Below, piece by piece: positions 8,614-19,213 of a stretch of 64,000 bases of DNA. Below the pieces are notes generated by a model, which worked only from the letters and a program-made list of their open reading frames with translations, searched no databases and was not told the DNA's origin. The translations under genes and the position numbers were made by a program. Positions within the stretch are counted from its first letter, which is position 1. Each line of letters opens with the position of its first letter. The DNA comes from Cereibacter azotoformans (GTDB taxonomy: Bacteria > Pseudomonadota > Alphaproteobacteria > Rhodobacterales > Rhodobacteraceae), in NCBI GenBank assembly GCA_017599285.1, contig JAGFXX010000001.1:310001-374000 (forward strand), read 5' to 3'.

Positions 8614-9317
8614 GCCGCGTGCCCCATGTCGCCATCCTCGACGACGAGCCGGAGATCCGGCGGATGCTGGCCCTCGCGCTGGAAGAGGCGGGGTTCCAGA
8701 CCACCGCCTTCGGCCGCGCGACCGAGTTCGAGGCGGCGCTGAAGCGGCGGACGCCGGACGTGTGCCTCGTGGATCTCGGGCTTCCCGACCGCGACGGGCT
8801 GGCCGTCGTCCACCGGCTGGCGCTGGAATCGGGGGCGGCGATCATCATCGTCTCGGGCCGGGCGCAGGTGCAGGACCGGGTGACGGGCCTCGAACTCGGG
8901 GCCGACGACTACATCATCAAGCCCTTCGATCCGGCGGAAGTGGTGGCGCGGGTGCGGGCGCGGCTGCGCAAGGGCCGGGCCGAAAGCGCCCCCGCCACCC
9001 AGACCGCGCGATTCTCGGGCTGGACCGCCCATTTCGGCCGCTATCTCCTTGTGGCGGATGACGGGACCGAGGTGGCCTTCAGCCATGCCGAGGGCGAGGT
9101 GCTGCGGCTGTTCCTCGAAAGTCCGCGCCGGCTGATCTCGCGCGCGCAGATGCAGGAGAGCCTCGGCGGCGCGGCCGGAGAGAGCTTCGACCGGGCCATG
9201 GATGTGCGGATCTCTCGGCTGCGCACGAAGCTGGGTGAGGATCCGCGCAACCCGACCCTGATCAAGACGATCTATGGCGCGGGATACATCTTCCTCGGCG
9301 AGGTGGAGTGGCGCTGA
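8610..9317 (+). CDS. Two-component response regulator, OmpR family
   Basis: A 235-residue regulator with an N-terminal receiver (acidic pair D11-D12, phospho-acceptor Asp55 in CLVDLGLPDRDG, Lys in DDYIIKPFDP) and a C-terminal winged-helix DNA-binding domain (about 135-232) ending in the typical DPRNPTLIKTIYGAGYIF segment. It overlaps the kinase stop by four bases, so the two are coupled. Its likely targets are the divergent ligase/Liv operon and its own operon, through the 6548-6564 palindrome. Confidence 0.9.
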   Translation: MSRVPHVAILDDEPEIRRMLALALEEAGFQTTAFGRATEFEAALKRRTPDVCLVDLGLPDRDGLAVVHRLALESGAAIIIVSGRAQVQDRVTGLELGADDYIIKPFDPAEVVARVRARLRKGRAESAPATQTARFSGWTAHFGRYLLVADDGTEVAFSHAEGEVLRLFLESPRRLISRAQMQESLGGAAGESFDRAMDVRISRLRTKLGEDPRNPTLIKTIYGAGYIFLGEVEWR

Positions 9318-9360
9318 CCGAAACGGCCTGCGGGGTGCGCCGGTGCCTGGGTCGGGGGCG

Positions 9361-9388
9361 TTGACTCTCCATCCGGGGCCTGTATAAG
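9361..9388 (+). promoter_or_regulatory. Sigma70-type promoter of rpsD
   Basis: TTGACT (9361-9366), 16 bases, TATAAG (9383-9388). This is one of the best promoter matches in the window. It predicts a start near 9395 and a leader of about 115 bases before the rpsD GTG. Confidence 0.7.
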
Positions 9389-9395
9389 CGCGCAT

Positions 9396-9420
9396 CCCCG
9401 GGCATTCGGCCCGGGGTTTT
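9396..9420 (+). promoter_or_regulatory. Terminator-like hairpin at the 5' end of the rpsD leader
   Basis: CCCCGGGC (9396-9403), loop ATTCG, GCCCGGGG (9409-9416), then TTTT. The perfect 8-bp GC stem followed by a U-run looks like an intrinsic terminator, but it begins right at the predicted transcription start of rpsD. It may be an attenuator, a 5'-end stabiliser, or the terminator of the upstream response-regulator transcript that has been left downstream of the rpsD promoter. Confidence 0.55.
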
Positions 9421-9509
9421 CATTGGTGTTGGTGGCCCCCGCAAGGGGATGACCTGTCGCCCGGGTTCCGGGAAAGGACAACGCCCTTCACGCTCGAAGG
9501 AGATCAGCG

Positions 9510-10130
9510 GTGACCAAACGCACCTCTGCCAAATACAAGATCGACCGCCGCATGGGCGAAAACATCTGGGGCCGTCCGAAGTCCCCGGTGAACAAGCGCG
9601 AATACGGCCCCGGCCAGCACGGCCAGCGCCGCAAGAACAAGCTGTCGGACTTCGGCACGCAGCTGCGCGCCAAGCAGAAGCTCAAGGGTTACTACGGCGA
9701 CCTGACCGAAAAGCAGTTCCGCAAGATCTATGCGGAAGCCGAGCGCGTCAAGGGCGACACCGGCGAGATGCTGGTCGGCCTGCTCGAGCGTCGGCTTGAC
9801 GCCATCGTCTATCGCGCCAAGTTCGTGCCGACCGTCTTTGCCGCGCGCCAGTTCGTGAACCACGGCCATGTGACCGTGAACGGCCAGCGCGTGAACATCG
9901 GTTCCTACCGCTGCAAGGAAGGCGACGTGATCCAGGTGCGCGAGCGGTCGCGCCAACTCGCGATCGTTCTCGAGGCCACCCAGCTCGCCGAGCGTGACGT
10001 GCCGGATTACATCGAGGTCGATTACTCGAAGATGACGGCGACCTTCGTCCGCACCCCGTCGCTGGGCGACGTGCCCTACCCGGTGGTGATGGAGCCGAAC
10101 CTGGTCGTCGAATTCTACGCGAAGAACTGA
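9510..10130 (+). CDS. rpsD: 30S ribosomal protein S4
   Basis: A 206-residue protein that nucleates 30S assembly by binding 16S rRNA. It begins [20 protein letters not shown] and has the S4 RNA-binding domain around residues 95-160 ([33 protein letters not shown]). The start is GTG, with AAGGAG at 9497-9502 seven bases before it. It is monocistronic here, with its own promoter and terminator, unlike the enterobacterial alpha operon. Confidence 0.98.
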   Translation: MTKRTSAKYKIDRRMGENIWGRPKSPVNKREYGPGQHGQRRKNKLSDFGTQLRAKQKLKGYYGDLTEKQFRKIYAEAERVKGDTGEMLVGLLERRLDAIVYRAKFVPTVFAARQFVNHGHVTVNGQRVNIGSYRCKEGDVIQVRERSRQLAIVLEATQLAERDVPDYIEVDYSKMTATFVRTPSLGDVPYPVVMEPNLVVEFYAKN

Positions 10131-10177
10131 TCCTGAGGCCCGCGGCGCCACCCGGCGCCCGCGCCCGGGGACCTTCC

Positions 10178-10206
10178 GGCCGTTCCGCTTGCGGAGCGGC
10201 CTTTTT
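10178..10206 (+). terminator. Intrinsic terminator of rpsD
   Basis: GGCCGTTCC (10178-10186) pairs with GGAGCGGCC (10193-10201) through 9 bp including one G-U pair, with loop GCTTGC, followed by TTTTT. The 139 bp between this site and hisC show nothing else I can support. Confidence 0.85.
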
Positions 10207-10345
10207 CTTCCGCTACATGCGGGATGGGCGGCTAGCCCTTGTGGCCTGCGGGTCGCATCGCCCCAGCGCCTTCTGTTCCTGATCAGTTCGCACTGGTCTC
10301 GTGACCTCGCCCCGGCTAGAACCCGCTGGCAGAGGAAGGTGACCC

Positions 10346-11431
10346 ATGAGCGACGCGATACGCCCCCAGCCCGGAATTCTCGACATTGCCCTTTACGAGG
10401 GCGGCAAGAGCCATGTGGCAGGCATCCAGAACGCGCTGAAACTCTCGTCGAACGAGAATCCCTTCGGGCCCTCGCCCAAGGCGAAGGAAGCCTTCCTGCG
10501 CTCGGTCCATACGCTGCACCGCTACCCCTCGACCGATCACGCCGGCCTGCGCCAGGCCATTGCCGAGGTGCACGGGCTCGATCCGGCGCGGGTGATCTGC
10601 GGCGTCGGCTCGGACGAGATCATCACCTTCCTGTGCCAGGCCTACGCCGGGCCGCACACCGACGTGATCTTCACCGAGCACGGCTTCCTGATGTACCGGA
10701 TCTCGGCCCTTGCGGTGGGCGCGAACCCGGTCGAGGTGCCCGAGCGCGAGCGCACGACGGACGTGGATGCGATCCTCGCCGCCTGCACGCCCCACACGCG
10801 GCTCGTGTTCCTGGCCAATCCGAACAACCCCACCGGCACGATGATCGGGCAGGCCGATCTGGCGCGGCTGGCCGAGGGGCTGCCGCCGCAGGCGATCCTC
10901 GTGCTCGACGGGGCCTATGCCGAATATGTGCCGGGCTATGACGCGGGCCTCGCCCTGGTCGAGAAGCGGACGAATGTCGTCATGACGCGGACCTTCTCGA
11001 AGATCTACGGGCTTGGCGGGCTGCGGATCGGCTGGGGCTACGGGCCGAAGGCGATCATCGACGTGCTGAACCGGATCCGGGGGCCGTTCAACCTCTCGAC
11101 CACGCAGCTCGAGACGGCCGAGGCCGCGGTGCGCGATCAGGACCACGTTGCCCGTTGCCGCGCCGACAACGCCCGCTGGCGCGTCTGGCTGGCCGAGGCG
11201 CTGGCCGAGATCGGCGTTCCGTCGGACACGTCGATGGCGAACTTCATCCTCGCGCGCTTCTCGGACAGCGAAGAGGCCGAGGCCTGCGACCTCTACCTGC
11301 AGAGTCAGGGGCTGATCGTGCGGCGCGTGGCGGGATACAAGCTGCCGCACTGCCTGCGGATCACGATCGGCGATGAGGCCTCGTGCCGCCGGGTGGCCCA
11401 TGCGATCGCCCAGTTCAAGAGGATGCGCTGA
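10346..11431 (+). CDS. hisC: Histidinol-phosphate aminotransferase
   Basis: A 361-residue PLP-dependent class I/II aminotransferase. The PLP lysine is Lys219 in [15 protein letters not shown]. Other family motifs are [11 protein letters not shown] near the N-terminus, [11 protein letters not shown] and a C-terminal CLRITIGDE. It transfers an amino group between glutamate and imidazole-acetol phosphate in histidine synthesis. It overlaps a prephenate dehydrogenase gene, as hisC does in several alphaproteobacteria, so it probably also serves as the aromatic aminotransferase for tyrosine and phenylalanine. Confidence 0.92.
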
Positions 11432-12366
11432 TGGCGCTGCATGACCGCGTGGCGCTGATCGGGCTGGGGCTCATCGCCTCGTCGATGGCGCACGCGATGC
11501 GCGGGGCGGGCCTGTGCCGCGAGATCGTGGGCCATGCCCGCAGCGCCGAGACGCGGGCGACGGCGCTCGAGATCGGCCTCTGCGACCGGGTGTGCGAGAC
11601 GGCGGCCGAAGCGGTGGAGGGGGCCGACCTGATCGTGCTCGCCGTGCCGGTGGGCGCCATGGGCGCCATCGCCGCCGAGATCGCGCCGCATCTGAAGCCC
11701 GGCGCCACGGTCACGGATGTGGGGTCGGTCAAGCAGGCCGTCATCACGGCGGTCGCGCCGCACATCCCCGAGGGGGTGCATTTCATCCCCGGCCACCCGC
11801 TCGCCGGCACCGAACATTCCGGCCCGCGATCGGGCTTTGCCACGCTCTTTCGCAACCGCTGGTGGCTGCTCACGCCGCCCGAAGGCGCCGATCCGGCCGC
11901 GGTCGCGCGGCTTCGGGCGCTGTGCGAGGGGATGGGCGCCAACGTCGAGGAGATGGACGCGGCGCACCACGATCTGGTGCTGGCCGTCACGAGCCACACG
12001 CCCCACCTGATCGCCTACACGATGGTGGGCGTGGCGGATCACCTCCGCCGGGTCACCCAATCGGAAATAATCCGCTACTCGGCGGCGGGTTTCCGCGACT
12101 TTACGCGCATCGCGGCCTCGGACCCCACGATGTGGAGGGATGTCTTCTTGACAAACAAGGAGGCGACGCTGGACATTCTCGGCCGTTTCACCGAAGAACT
12201 TTTCGCGCTGCAGAGAGCCATTCGATTGGGTGATGGGGATCATCTTTTCGAATATTTCACGCGCACGCGCGCCATCCGCCGGGGGATCATCGAGGCGGGT
12301 CAGGACACGGCAGCACCGGACTTCGGCCGCGCGGCCGAGGCGACCAACGGGACAGGGAAGGGCTAG
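11431..12366 (+). CDS. tyrC: Prephenate/arogenate dehydrogenase
   Basis: A 311-residue NAD(P)-dependent enzyme of tyrosine synthesis. It has a Rossmann start ALIGLGLIASSMAHAM, a VTDVGSVKQAV segment and the conserved HPLAGTEHSGP catalytic region. The ATG shares its first base with the TGA of hisC, so the two are coupled. A longer frame from 11383 exists but lies inside hisC. No ACT domain is visible, so feedback regulation by tyrosine is not evident. Confidence 0.92.
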   Translation: MALHDRVALIGLGLIASSMAHAMRGAGLCREIVGHARSAETRATALEIGLCDRVCETAAEAVEGADLIVLAVPVGAMGAIAAEIAPHLKPGATVTDVGSVKQAVITAVAPHIPEGVHFIPGHPLAGTEHSGPRSGFATLFRNRWWLLTPPEGADPAAVARLRALCEGMGANVEEMDAAHHDLVLAVTSHTPHLIAYTMVGVADHLRRVTQSEIIRYSAAGFRDFTRIAASDPTMWRDVFLTNKEATLDILGRFTEELFALQRAIRLGDGDHLFEYFTRTRAIRRGIIEAGQDTAAPDFGRAAEATNGTGKG

Positions 12367-12371
12367 GGACG

Positions 12372-13238
12372 ATGCGGGCATTCGGGGTGATGGTTCTCGT
12401 CACGGGATTCATGGCAGGAACCGCGCTCGCAGATGCCCCCTCGGTATCCCCGCGTCCTTCGGCGCGCCCGGCTGTCGCCGCCGCGCCGGCTCCGGTCGCC
12501 GCCGCATCCGAGCAGACGCTGCGCCCGCGGGCCCGTCCGGCCCTGAAGGTCGCGGCGGCCGAGGCCCTGCCGCGCGGTCCGGCCATGATGAGCCTTGTCG
12601 CGCCCGCACGGGCGGAGCCGCGGCGCGCGGGGTTTCTCGAGACGTTCTTCCGCCCGAAGGCCCGCCCGCCCGAGACCGTGACCCGGGCCGCCGCCGTCCG
12701 CACCGTGCCGGGCGGCGCCATGATCCAGAGCCGCAAGGGCTCGGTCTGCGGCGATCCGACGATCCGGGGCGCCACCCTCGCTCCCATCGTCGGAAAGATC
12801 CGCGGATGCGGCATCGCCGAGCCGGTGCAGGTCACCTCGATCGACGGGGTGGCGCTGAGCATGGCCGCGACCATGGATTGCGGCACCGCCCGCGCGCTCA
12901 AGACCTGGATCAACCGGGGCCTGCGTCCGAACGTGCCCTCCGACGTCGTGAGGCTGGAGATTGCCGGCGCTTACACCTGCCGCAGCCGCAACAACCAGCG
13001 CGGCAACCCGATCAGCGAGCATGGCCGCGGCAAGGCGGTCGATATCTCGGGCTTCACGCTCGCCAATGGCAAGTCCGTCAGCATTGCCCGCGACTGGGGG
13101 CGCGAGAAGATGATCCGCGCCTCGCACAAGGCGGCCTGCGGGATCTTCGGCACCACCCTCGGCCCCGGCTCGGACGGGTTCCACGAGGATCACCTGCATT
13201 TCGACACGGTCGCGCGCCGCACGCCCTACTGCCGCTGA
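12372..13238 (+). CDS. Extensin-like C-terminal domain protein, possible zinc D,D-peptidase-like fold
   Basis: A 288-residue secreted protein. It has a signal peptide (MRAFGVMVLVTGFMAGTALA-D), a Pro/Ala/Arg-rich linker (about 22-120) and a C-terminal extensin-CTD-like domain (about 125-288). That domain keeps SEHGRGKAVDISGF and HEDHLHFD, which resemble the metal-binding His/Asp/His pattern of M15 peptidases and suggest a peptidoglycan-active role in the periplasm. It has several Cys residues in that domain that may form disulfides. It starts five bases after the tyrC stop, so it may be co-transcribed. Confidence 0.8.
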   Translation: MRAFGVMVLVTGFMAGTALADAPSVSPRPSARPAVAAAPAPVAAASEQTLRPRARPALKVAAAEALPRGPAMMSLVAPARAEPRRAGFLETFFRPKARPPETVTRAAAVRTVPGGAMIQSRKGSVCGDPTIRGATLAPIVGKIRGCGIAEPVQVTSIDGVALSMAATMDCGTARALKTWINRGLRPNVPSDVVRLEIAGAYTCRSRNNQRGNPISEHGRGKAVDISGFTLANGKSVSIARDWGREKMIRASHKAACGIFGTTLGPGSDGFHEDHLHFDTVARRTPYCR

Positions 13239-13241
13239 GCG

Positions 13242-13790
13242 ATGCCCCGGCCACTCTGGGTCTTTGGCTACGGATCGCTGATCTGGAACCCCGGCTTTCC
13301 GGTCGAGCAGAGCGTGACCGCGCGGCTCGACGGGTGGCGCCGCAGCTTCTGCATGACCTCGATCCACTACCGTGGCACCCTCTCCGTGCCGGGGCTGGTG
13401 CTGGCCCTCGATGCGGCGCCCGGAGAGGGATGCGCGGGCGTGGCGTTCCGGGCCGCCACGGGCACAGAGGCCGAAACCCTCGCCGCCCTGCGCGAGCGTG
13501 AACTGATCAGCCGAGCCTATCTCGAGCAGTGGCTGCCGGTGGAGCTGACCACGGGCGAAACGGTCGAGGCGCTCGTCTATGTCATCGATCCCGCGCATCA
13601 GCAATATTGCAGCCATCTCGATCTCGAGACACAGGCCCGGATCATCGCGCGCGCCGCAGGCGAGCGGGGACCGAACCGCGACTACCTGCTGAACACGGTG
13701 GCGCATCTGGAGCAACTGGGCATCGACGACCCCGACCTGTGCTGGCTTGCAACACGGGTGCGTGCATTGGGCAACGAACCGGCGTCCTGA
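13242..13790 (+). CDS. ChaC-family gamma-glutamylcyclotransferase
   Basis: A 182-residue protein of the glutathione-specific gamma-glutamylcyclotransferase family, which cleaves glutathione to 5-oxoproline and Cys-Gly. It has the N-terminal VFGYGSLIWNPGF loop (7-19) and a likely catalytic glutamate in REREL (84-88). It begins four bases after the extensin-like gene. Size and motifs fit ChaC well. Confidence 0.85.
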   Translation: MPRPLWVFGYGSLIWNPGFPVEQSVTARLDGWRRSFCMTSIHYRGTLSVPGLVLALDAAPGEGCAGVAFRAATGTEAETLAALRERELISRAYLEQWLPVELTTGETVEALVYVIDPAHQQYCSHLDLETQARIIARAAGERGPNRDYLLNTVAHLEQLGIDDPDLCWLATRVRALGNEPAS

Positions 13791-13802
13791 CACTTTCCCC
13801 CG

Positions 13803-13831
13803 TTGGCAGCCGGTGGTGCCGCGCCTATTGT
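13803..13831 (+). promoter_or_regulatory. Sigma70-type promoter of the motor-like gene pair
   Basis: TTGGCA (13803-13808), 17 bases, TATTGT (13826-13831), giving a predicted start near 13838 and a 25-base leader. It shows that the two downstream genes need not depend on the chaC transcript. Confidence 0.6.
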
Positions 13832-13862
13832 GCACTGGCAGAAGAAAGGGGCCTAACCCGCA

Positions 13863-15038
13863 ATGCCGAGAACCGCCGTCGAGGCCGAGCCGCACTTCAC
13901 CCAGCCGGTCCGGCAGATCGTGATGATGCTCGTCGTCGTCGCGCTGGTCGCCGTCGGCGCCTTCGTGGCCTTCACCACGCTCGAGCGGGTGTTCCTCTCG
14001 AACCCCTATCTCAACGCCCTGATCTTCTTTGTTTTCGTACTGGGGCTCTCCACCTGCTTCCTCCAGATGGCGCAGCTCGTCCAGTCCGTGAGCTGGATCG
14101 AGAATTTCGTCCGGGACCGGCCGGGGTTTGAATATGTGCGCGCGCCCCGCCTGCTTGCCCCGCTCGCCTCGCTTCTGCGCTCGCGCGGCAAGCGGATGCA
14201 GATCTCCTCGACCTCCTCGCGCTCGATCCTCGACTCCGTCGGCACGCGGCTGGACGAGGCGCGCGACATCACCCATTATCTGGCCAGCCTGCTGATCTTC
14301 CTCGGTCTGCTGGGCACTTTCTACGGGCTTGCGACCACCGTCCCGGCGCTCGTTCAGACCATCCGCGCGCTGTCTCCGCAGGAAGGCCAGAGCGGTGTCG
14401 AACTGTTCGGCGAACTCATGGAAGGGTTCGAGAGCCAGCTGGGCGGCATGGGCACGGCCTTCTCCTCCTCGCTGCTGGGCCTTGCGGGCTCGCTTGTCGT
14501 GGGCCTGCTCGAACTCTTTGCCAGCCACGGGCAGAACCGCTTCTATCGTCAGCTCGAGGAATGGCTGTCCTCCTTCACGCGCCTCTCGCCCGCGGGCGTC
14601 GAGGGCGACGGGGCGGACGCCTCGCTGGTGGCGGGCGTGCTCGAGCAGATGATGCAGCAGATGGACCGGATGCAGGAGCTTTACGCCCGGGCGGACGTGA
14701 GCCGGAGCCTCGTCGATGCGCGGATGGCCGATCTTGCCGGCGCGGTGCAGACGCTGGCCGAGCGGATCGAGGGTCAGACGAGCGGTCAGGCCGAGCTTCT
14801 CGAGCGGGTGGCCGCAGGGCAGGAGCGGCTGGTGACAGCGCTTTCCGGGGCGGAAGCTTCGGCCTTCGCGGATGCCGAGGCGCGCATGCGCCTGCGGTCG
14901 ATCGACGTCCAGCTTCTGCGCATCCTCGAGGAGATTGCGGCCGGCCGGCAGGAGAGCACCTCGGACCTGCGCAGCGACCTCGCCGCGCTGACCGGCGCCG
15001 TGCGACAGCTGTCGCGCTCGGCGGCGGCGCGAGGCTAG
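13863..15038 (+). CDS. MotA/TolQ/ExbB-family proton-channel protein
   Basis: A 391-residue inner-membrane protein. Membrane segments are predicted at about 19-40, 50-68, 137-163 and 196-218. The last two carry the family motifs LGLLGTFYGLATT and GMGTAFSSSLLGLAG that line the proton path in MotA, ExbB and ZorA. The C-terminal 170 residues are cytoplasmic and helical (long Glu/Gln/Arg-rich heptads). It is three bases upstream of a MotB-like partner. No flagellar, Tol or Ton genes are near, so the machine it drives is unknown. Confidence 0.82.
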   Translation: MPRTAVEAEPHFTQPVRQIVMMLVVVALVAVGAFVAFTTLERVFLSNPYLNALIFFVFVLGLSTCFLQMAQLVQSVSWIENFVRDRPGFEYVRAPRLLAPLASLLRSRGKRMQISSTSSRSILDSVGTRLDEARDITHYLASLLIFLGLLGTFYGLATTVPALVQTIRALSPQEGQSGVELFGELMEGFESQLGGMGTAFSSSLLGLAGSLVVGLLELFASHGQNRFYRQLEEWLSSFTRLSPAGVEGDGADASLVAGVLEQMMQQMDRMQELYARADVSRSLVDARMADLAGAVQTLAERIEGQTSGQAELLERVAAGQERLVTALSGAEASAFADAEARMRLRSIDVQLLRILEEIAAGRQESTSDLRSDLAALTGAVRQLSRSAAARG

Positions 15039-15041
15039 GCG

Positions 15042-16619
15042 ATGGCGCTGGTGCGGCGAAACGGGCGGCGCGAGACCAACATCTGGCCCGGCTTCGTCGA
15101 CGCCATGACGGCGCTGCTTCTGGTTCTGATGTTCGTGCTCACCATCTTCATGGTGATCCAGTCGGTCCTGCGCGAGACGATCAGCACGCAGGACACCGAG
15201 CTTGACAGTCTGACCGGTCAACTGGCCGATCTCGCCGACGCGCTGGGACTCGAACGGCAGAAGACGTCGGACCTGACCGCGGCGGTCGATGCGGCCCGCG
15301 CCGAGGGGGAACGGCAGGCCGCCACCATCGCCACCCTGACGGCAACCCTGTCCGCCCGCGAGGGAGAGCTGTCGGCCGCCCAGGGCCGCATCGCCTCGTT
15401 CGAAGAGCAGGTGGCGACGCTCCTGTCCGAGCGCGATCGGGCGAGGGGCGAGGCGGAGCGGCTGTCGGCCTCTGTCGAGGAACTGGAGGCGGCGCGGGCC
15501 GCCCTCATCTCGGATCAGGAGGCGGCGCAGCTTGCACTGGCTCAGGCGCGCAGCGAGATCGATGCGCAGGCCGAGGCGGCGCGTCTGGCCGCCGCCCGGC
15601 GCGAGGCTCTCGACGCGCTCGTGGCGGATCTGCGCGGCCAGATCGCGGAAAGCGAGAAGAAACTCTCCGACGAAGAGGCCGCCCGGCTCGCCGATGCGGC
15701 CGCGGCCGAAGCCCTGCGGGCGCGTCTCAGGGCGTCCGAGACCGAACTGACCGCCATGACGCTGGCGCTGGAAGAGCAGCGCAAGCGGGCCGAAGAGACC
15801 CTGACTCTGCTGGCGGCCGCGCGCACCGACGCGGCCCGGGCGGCGACCGAGGCGGAAGAACGGGCGGCCGCGCTGGCCGCCGCACGCGAGGTTCTCGCGT
15901 CCCGGGAGGGGGAGGGGGCCGAAGCGGCCCGGCGCGTGGCGCTTCTGAACGAGCAGGTCGCCGCCCTGCGGGCGCAGCTCGGCTCGCTGCAGGGCCTCCT
16001 GGATGCGGCGCAGGAACGCGACGAGGAGAACAGGGTCCAGCTGCAGAGCCTCGGGACCCAGCTCAACTCGGCGCTGGCGCAGGTGGCGGCCGAGCAGAAG
16101 CGTCGTGCCGAGCTTGAGGAGGCAGAGCGCCTCCGGCTCGAGGCGCAGAACAAGGATCTGGAACGCTTCCGGTCCGAGTTCTTCGGCCAGTTGCGCCAGG
16201 TTCTGGCCGGGCGCGAGGGGGTTCGGATCGTCGGCGACCGTTTCGTCTTTTCCTCCGAAGTGCTGTTCGAGCCGGGCTCGGCCCAGCTTGCCGCCGAGGG
16301 CCGGACGCAGATCTCGGGCGTGACCCGGACGCTGAGCGAGATCCGCGAGCAGATCCCGGAGGGGATCGACTGGATCATCCGTGTGGACGGGCACACCGAC
16401 GATGTGCCGCTGTCGGGCTTTGGCGCGTTTCGGGACAACTGGGAACTGAGTTCGGCCCGCGCGCTCTCGGTCGTGCGCTACATGCAGCAGACGCTGGGCT
16501 TCCCGCCCTCGCGCCTGGCCGCGACGGGCTTTGGCGAGTATCGCCCCGTGGTGGAAGGCAGCAGCCCCGAGGCGCGCGCCCAGAACCGCCGCATCGAGCT
16601 GAAGCTGACCGAACGTTGA
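15042..16619 (+). CDS. MotB/OmpA-like peptidoglycan-binding protein with long coiled coil
   Basis: A 525-residue protein. A single membrane helix (about 18-40) carries Asp20 in WPGFVDAMTALLLVLM, the position of the proton-binding Asp of MotB and ZorB. Residues about 48-380 are an almost unbroken Ala/Glu/Arg-rich coiled coil on the periplasmic side. The C-terminal OmpA-like domain (about 400-525) has VDGHTDDVPLSG, NWELSSARALSVVRYM and ARAQNRRIELKL, the peptidoglycan-binding features. It should form a 5:2-type stator with the preceding protein. The long stalk is much longer than in MotB (about 300 residues total). Confidence 0.82.
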   Translation: MALVRRNGRRETNIWPGFVDAMTALLLVLMFVLTIFMVIQSVLRETISTQDTELDSLTGQLADLADALGLERQKTSDLTAAVDAARAEGERQAATIATLTATLSAREGELSAAQGRIASFEEQVATLLSERDRARGEAERLSASVEELEAARAALISDQEAAQLALAQARSEIDAQAEAARLAAARREALDALVADLRGQIAESEKKLSDEEAARLADAAAAEALRARLRASETELTAMTLALEEQRKRAEETLTLLAAARTDAARAATEAEERAAALAAAREVLASREGEGAEAARRVALLNEQVAALRAQLGSLQGLLDAAQERDEENRVQLQSLGTQLNSALAQVAAEQKRRAELEEAERLRLEAQNKDLERFRSEFFGQLRQVLAGREGVRIVGDRFVFSSEVLFEPGSAQLAAEGRTQISGVTRTLSEIREQIPEGIDWIIRVDGHTDDVPLSGFGAFRDNWELSSARALSVVRYMQQTLGFPPSRLAATGFGEYRPVVEGSSPEARAQNRRIELKLTER

Positions 16620-16676
16620 GCCGTCTCTCGGCCGCGCGAAACCCCGACGGATGAGGAGTGAGGCCGGATCACGCAG

Positions 16677-16700
16677 AAGGGCGGGGTTTCCCCCGCCCTT
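16677..16700. terminator. Shared hairpin between convergent genes
   Basis: AAGGGCGGGG (16677-16686) and CCCCGCCCTT (16691-16700), loop TTTC. The perfect 10-bp stem lies between the stops of the MotB-like gene and clpA. The stem ends in A/T on both sides, but there is no long U-run, so termination may be partial in either direction. Confidence 0.6.
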
Positions 16701-16732
16701 TGCACCCGTCTTCGGCCCGGAGAGACCGTCGA

Positions 16733-19048
<2,316 letters not shown>

Positions 19049-19213
19049 GATCGGGTGCTCCTGTCCTGCGGGTCGAAGGGGCATCAGCTCCTCGGACCTT
19101 GGCCTCGTAAGTTTAAAGTTCGGTTTTCTTTGCCGCCCTTCAAGTGTTATTTCGGACAAGTTCTGCTTTCTGACAGCCTCCTCGCAAAAAGTGATCGTCC
19201 CTTCGCGGACGCA

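Noticed and set aside
13863..16619. A Zorya anti-phage system
   Set aside because: The two-gene pair resembles ZorA and ZorB, but there is no ZorC, ZorD or ZorE gene, and the neighbours are housekeeping. The long coiled coil lies in the OmpA-type partner rather than mainly in the channel protein.
19049..19213. An RpoH-type promoter or clpS gene upstream of clpA
   Set aside because: CTTG-like boxes occur but none has a matching -10 at proper spacing, and there is no frame for a ClpS-sized protein in the 165 bp.
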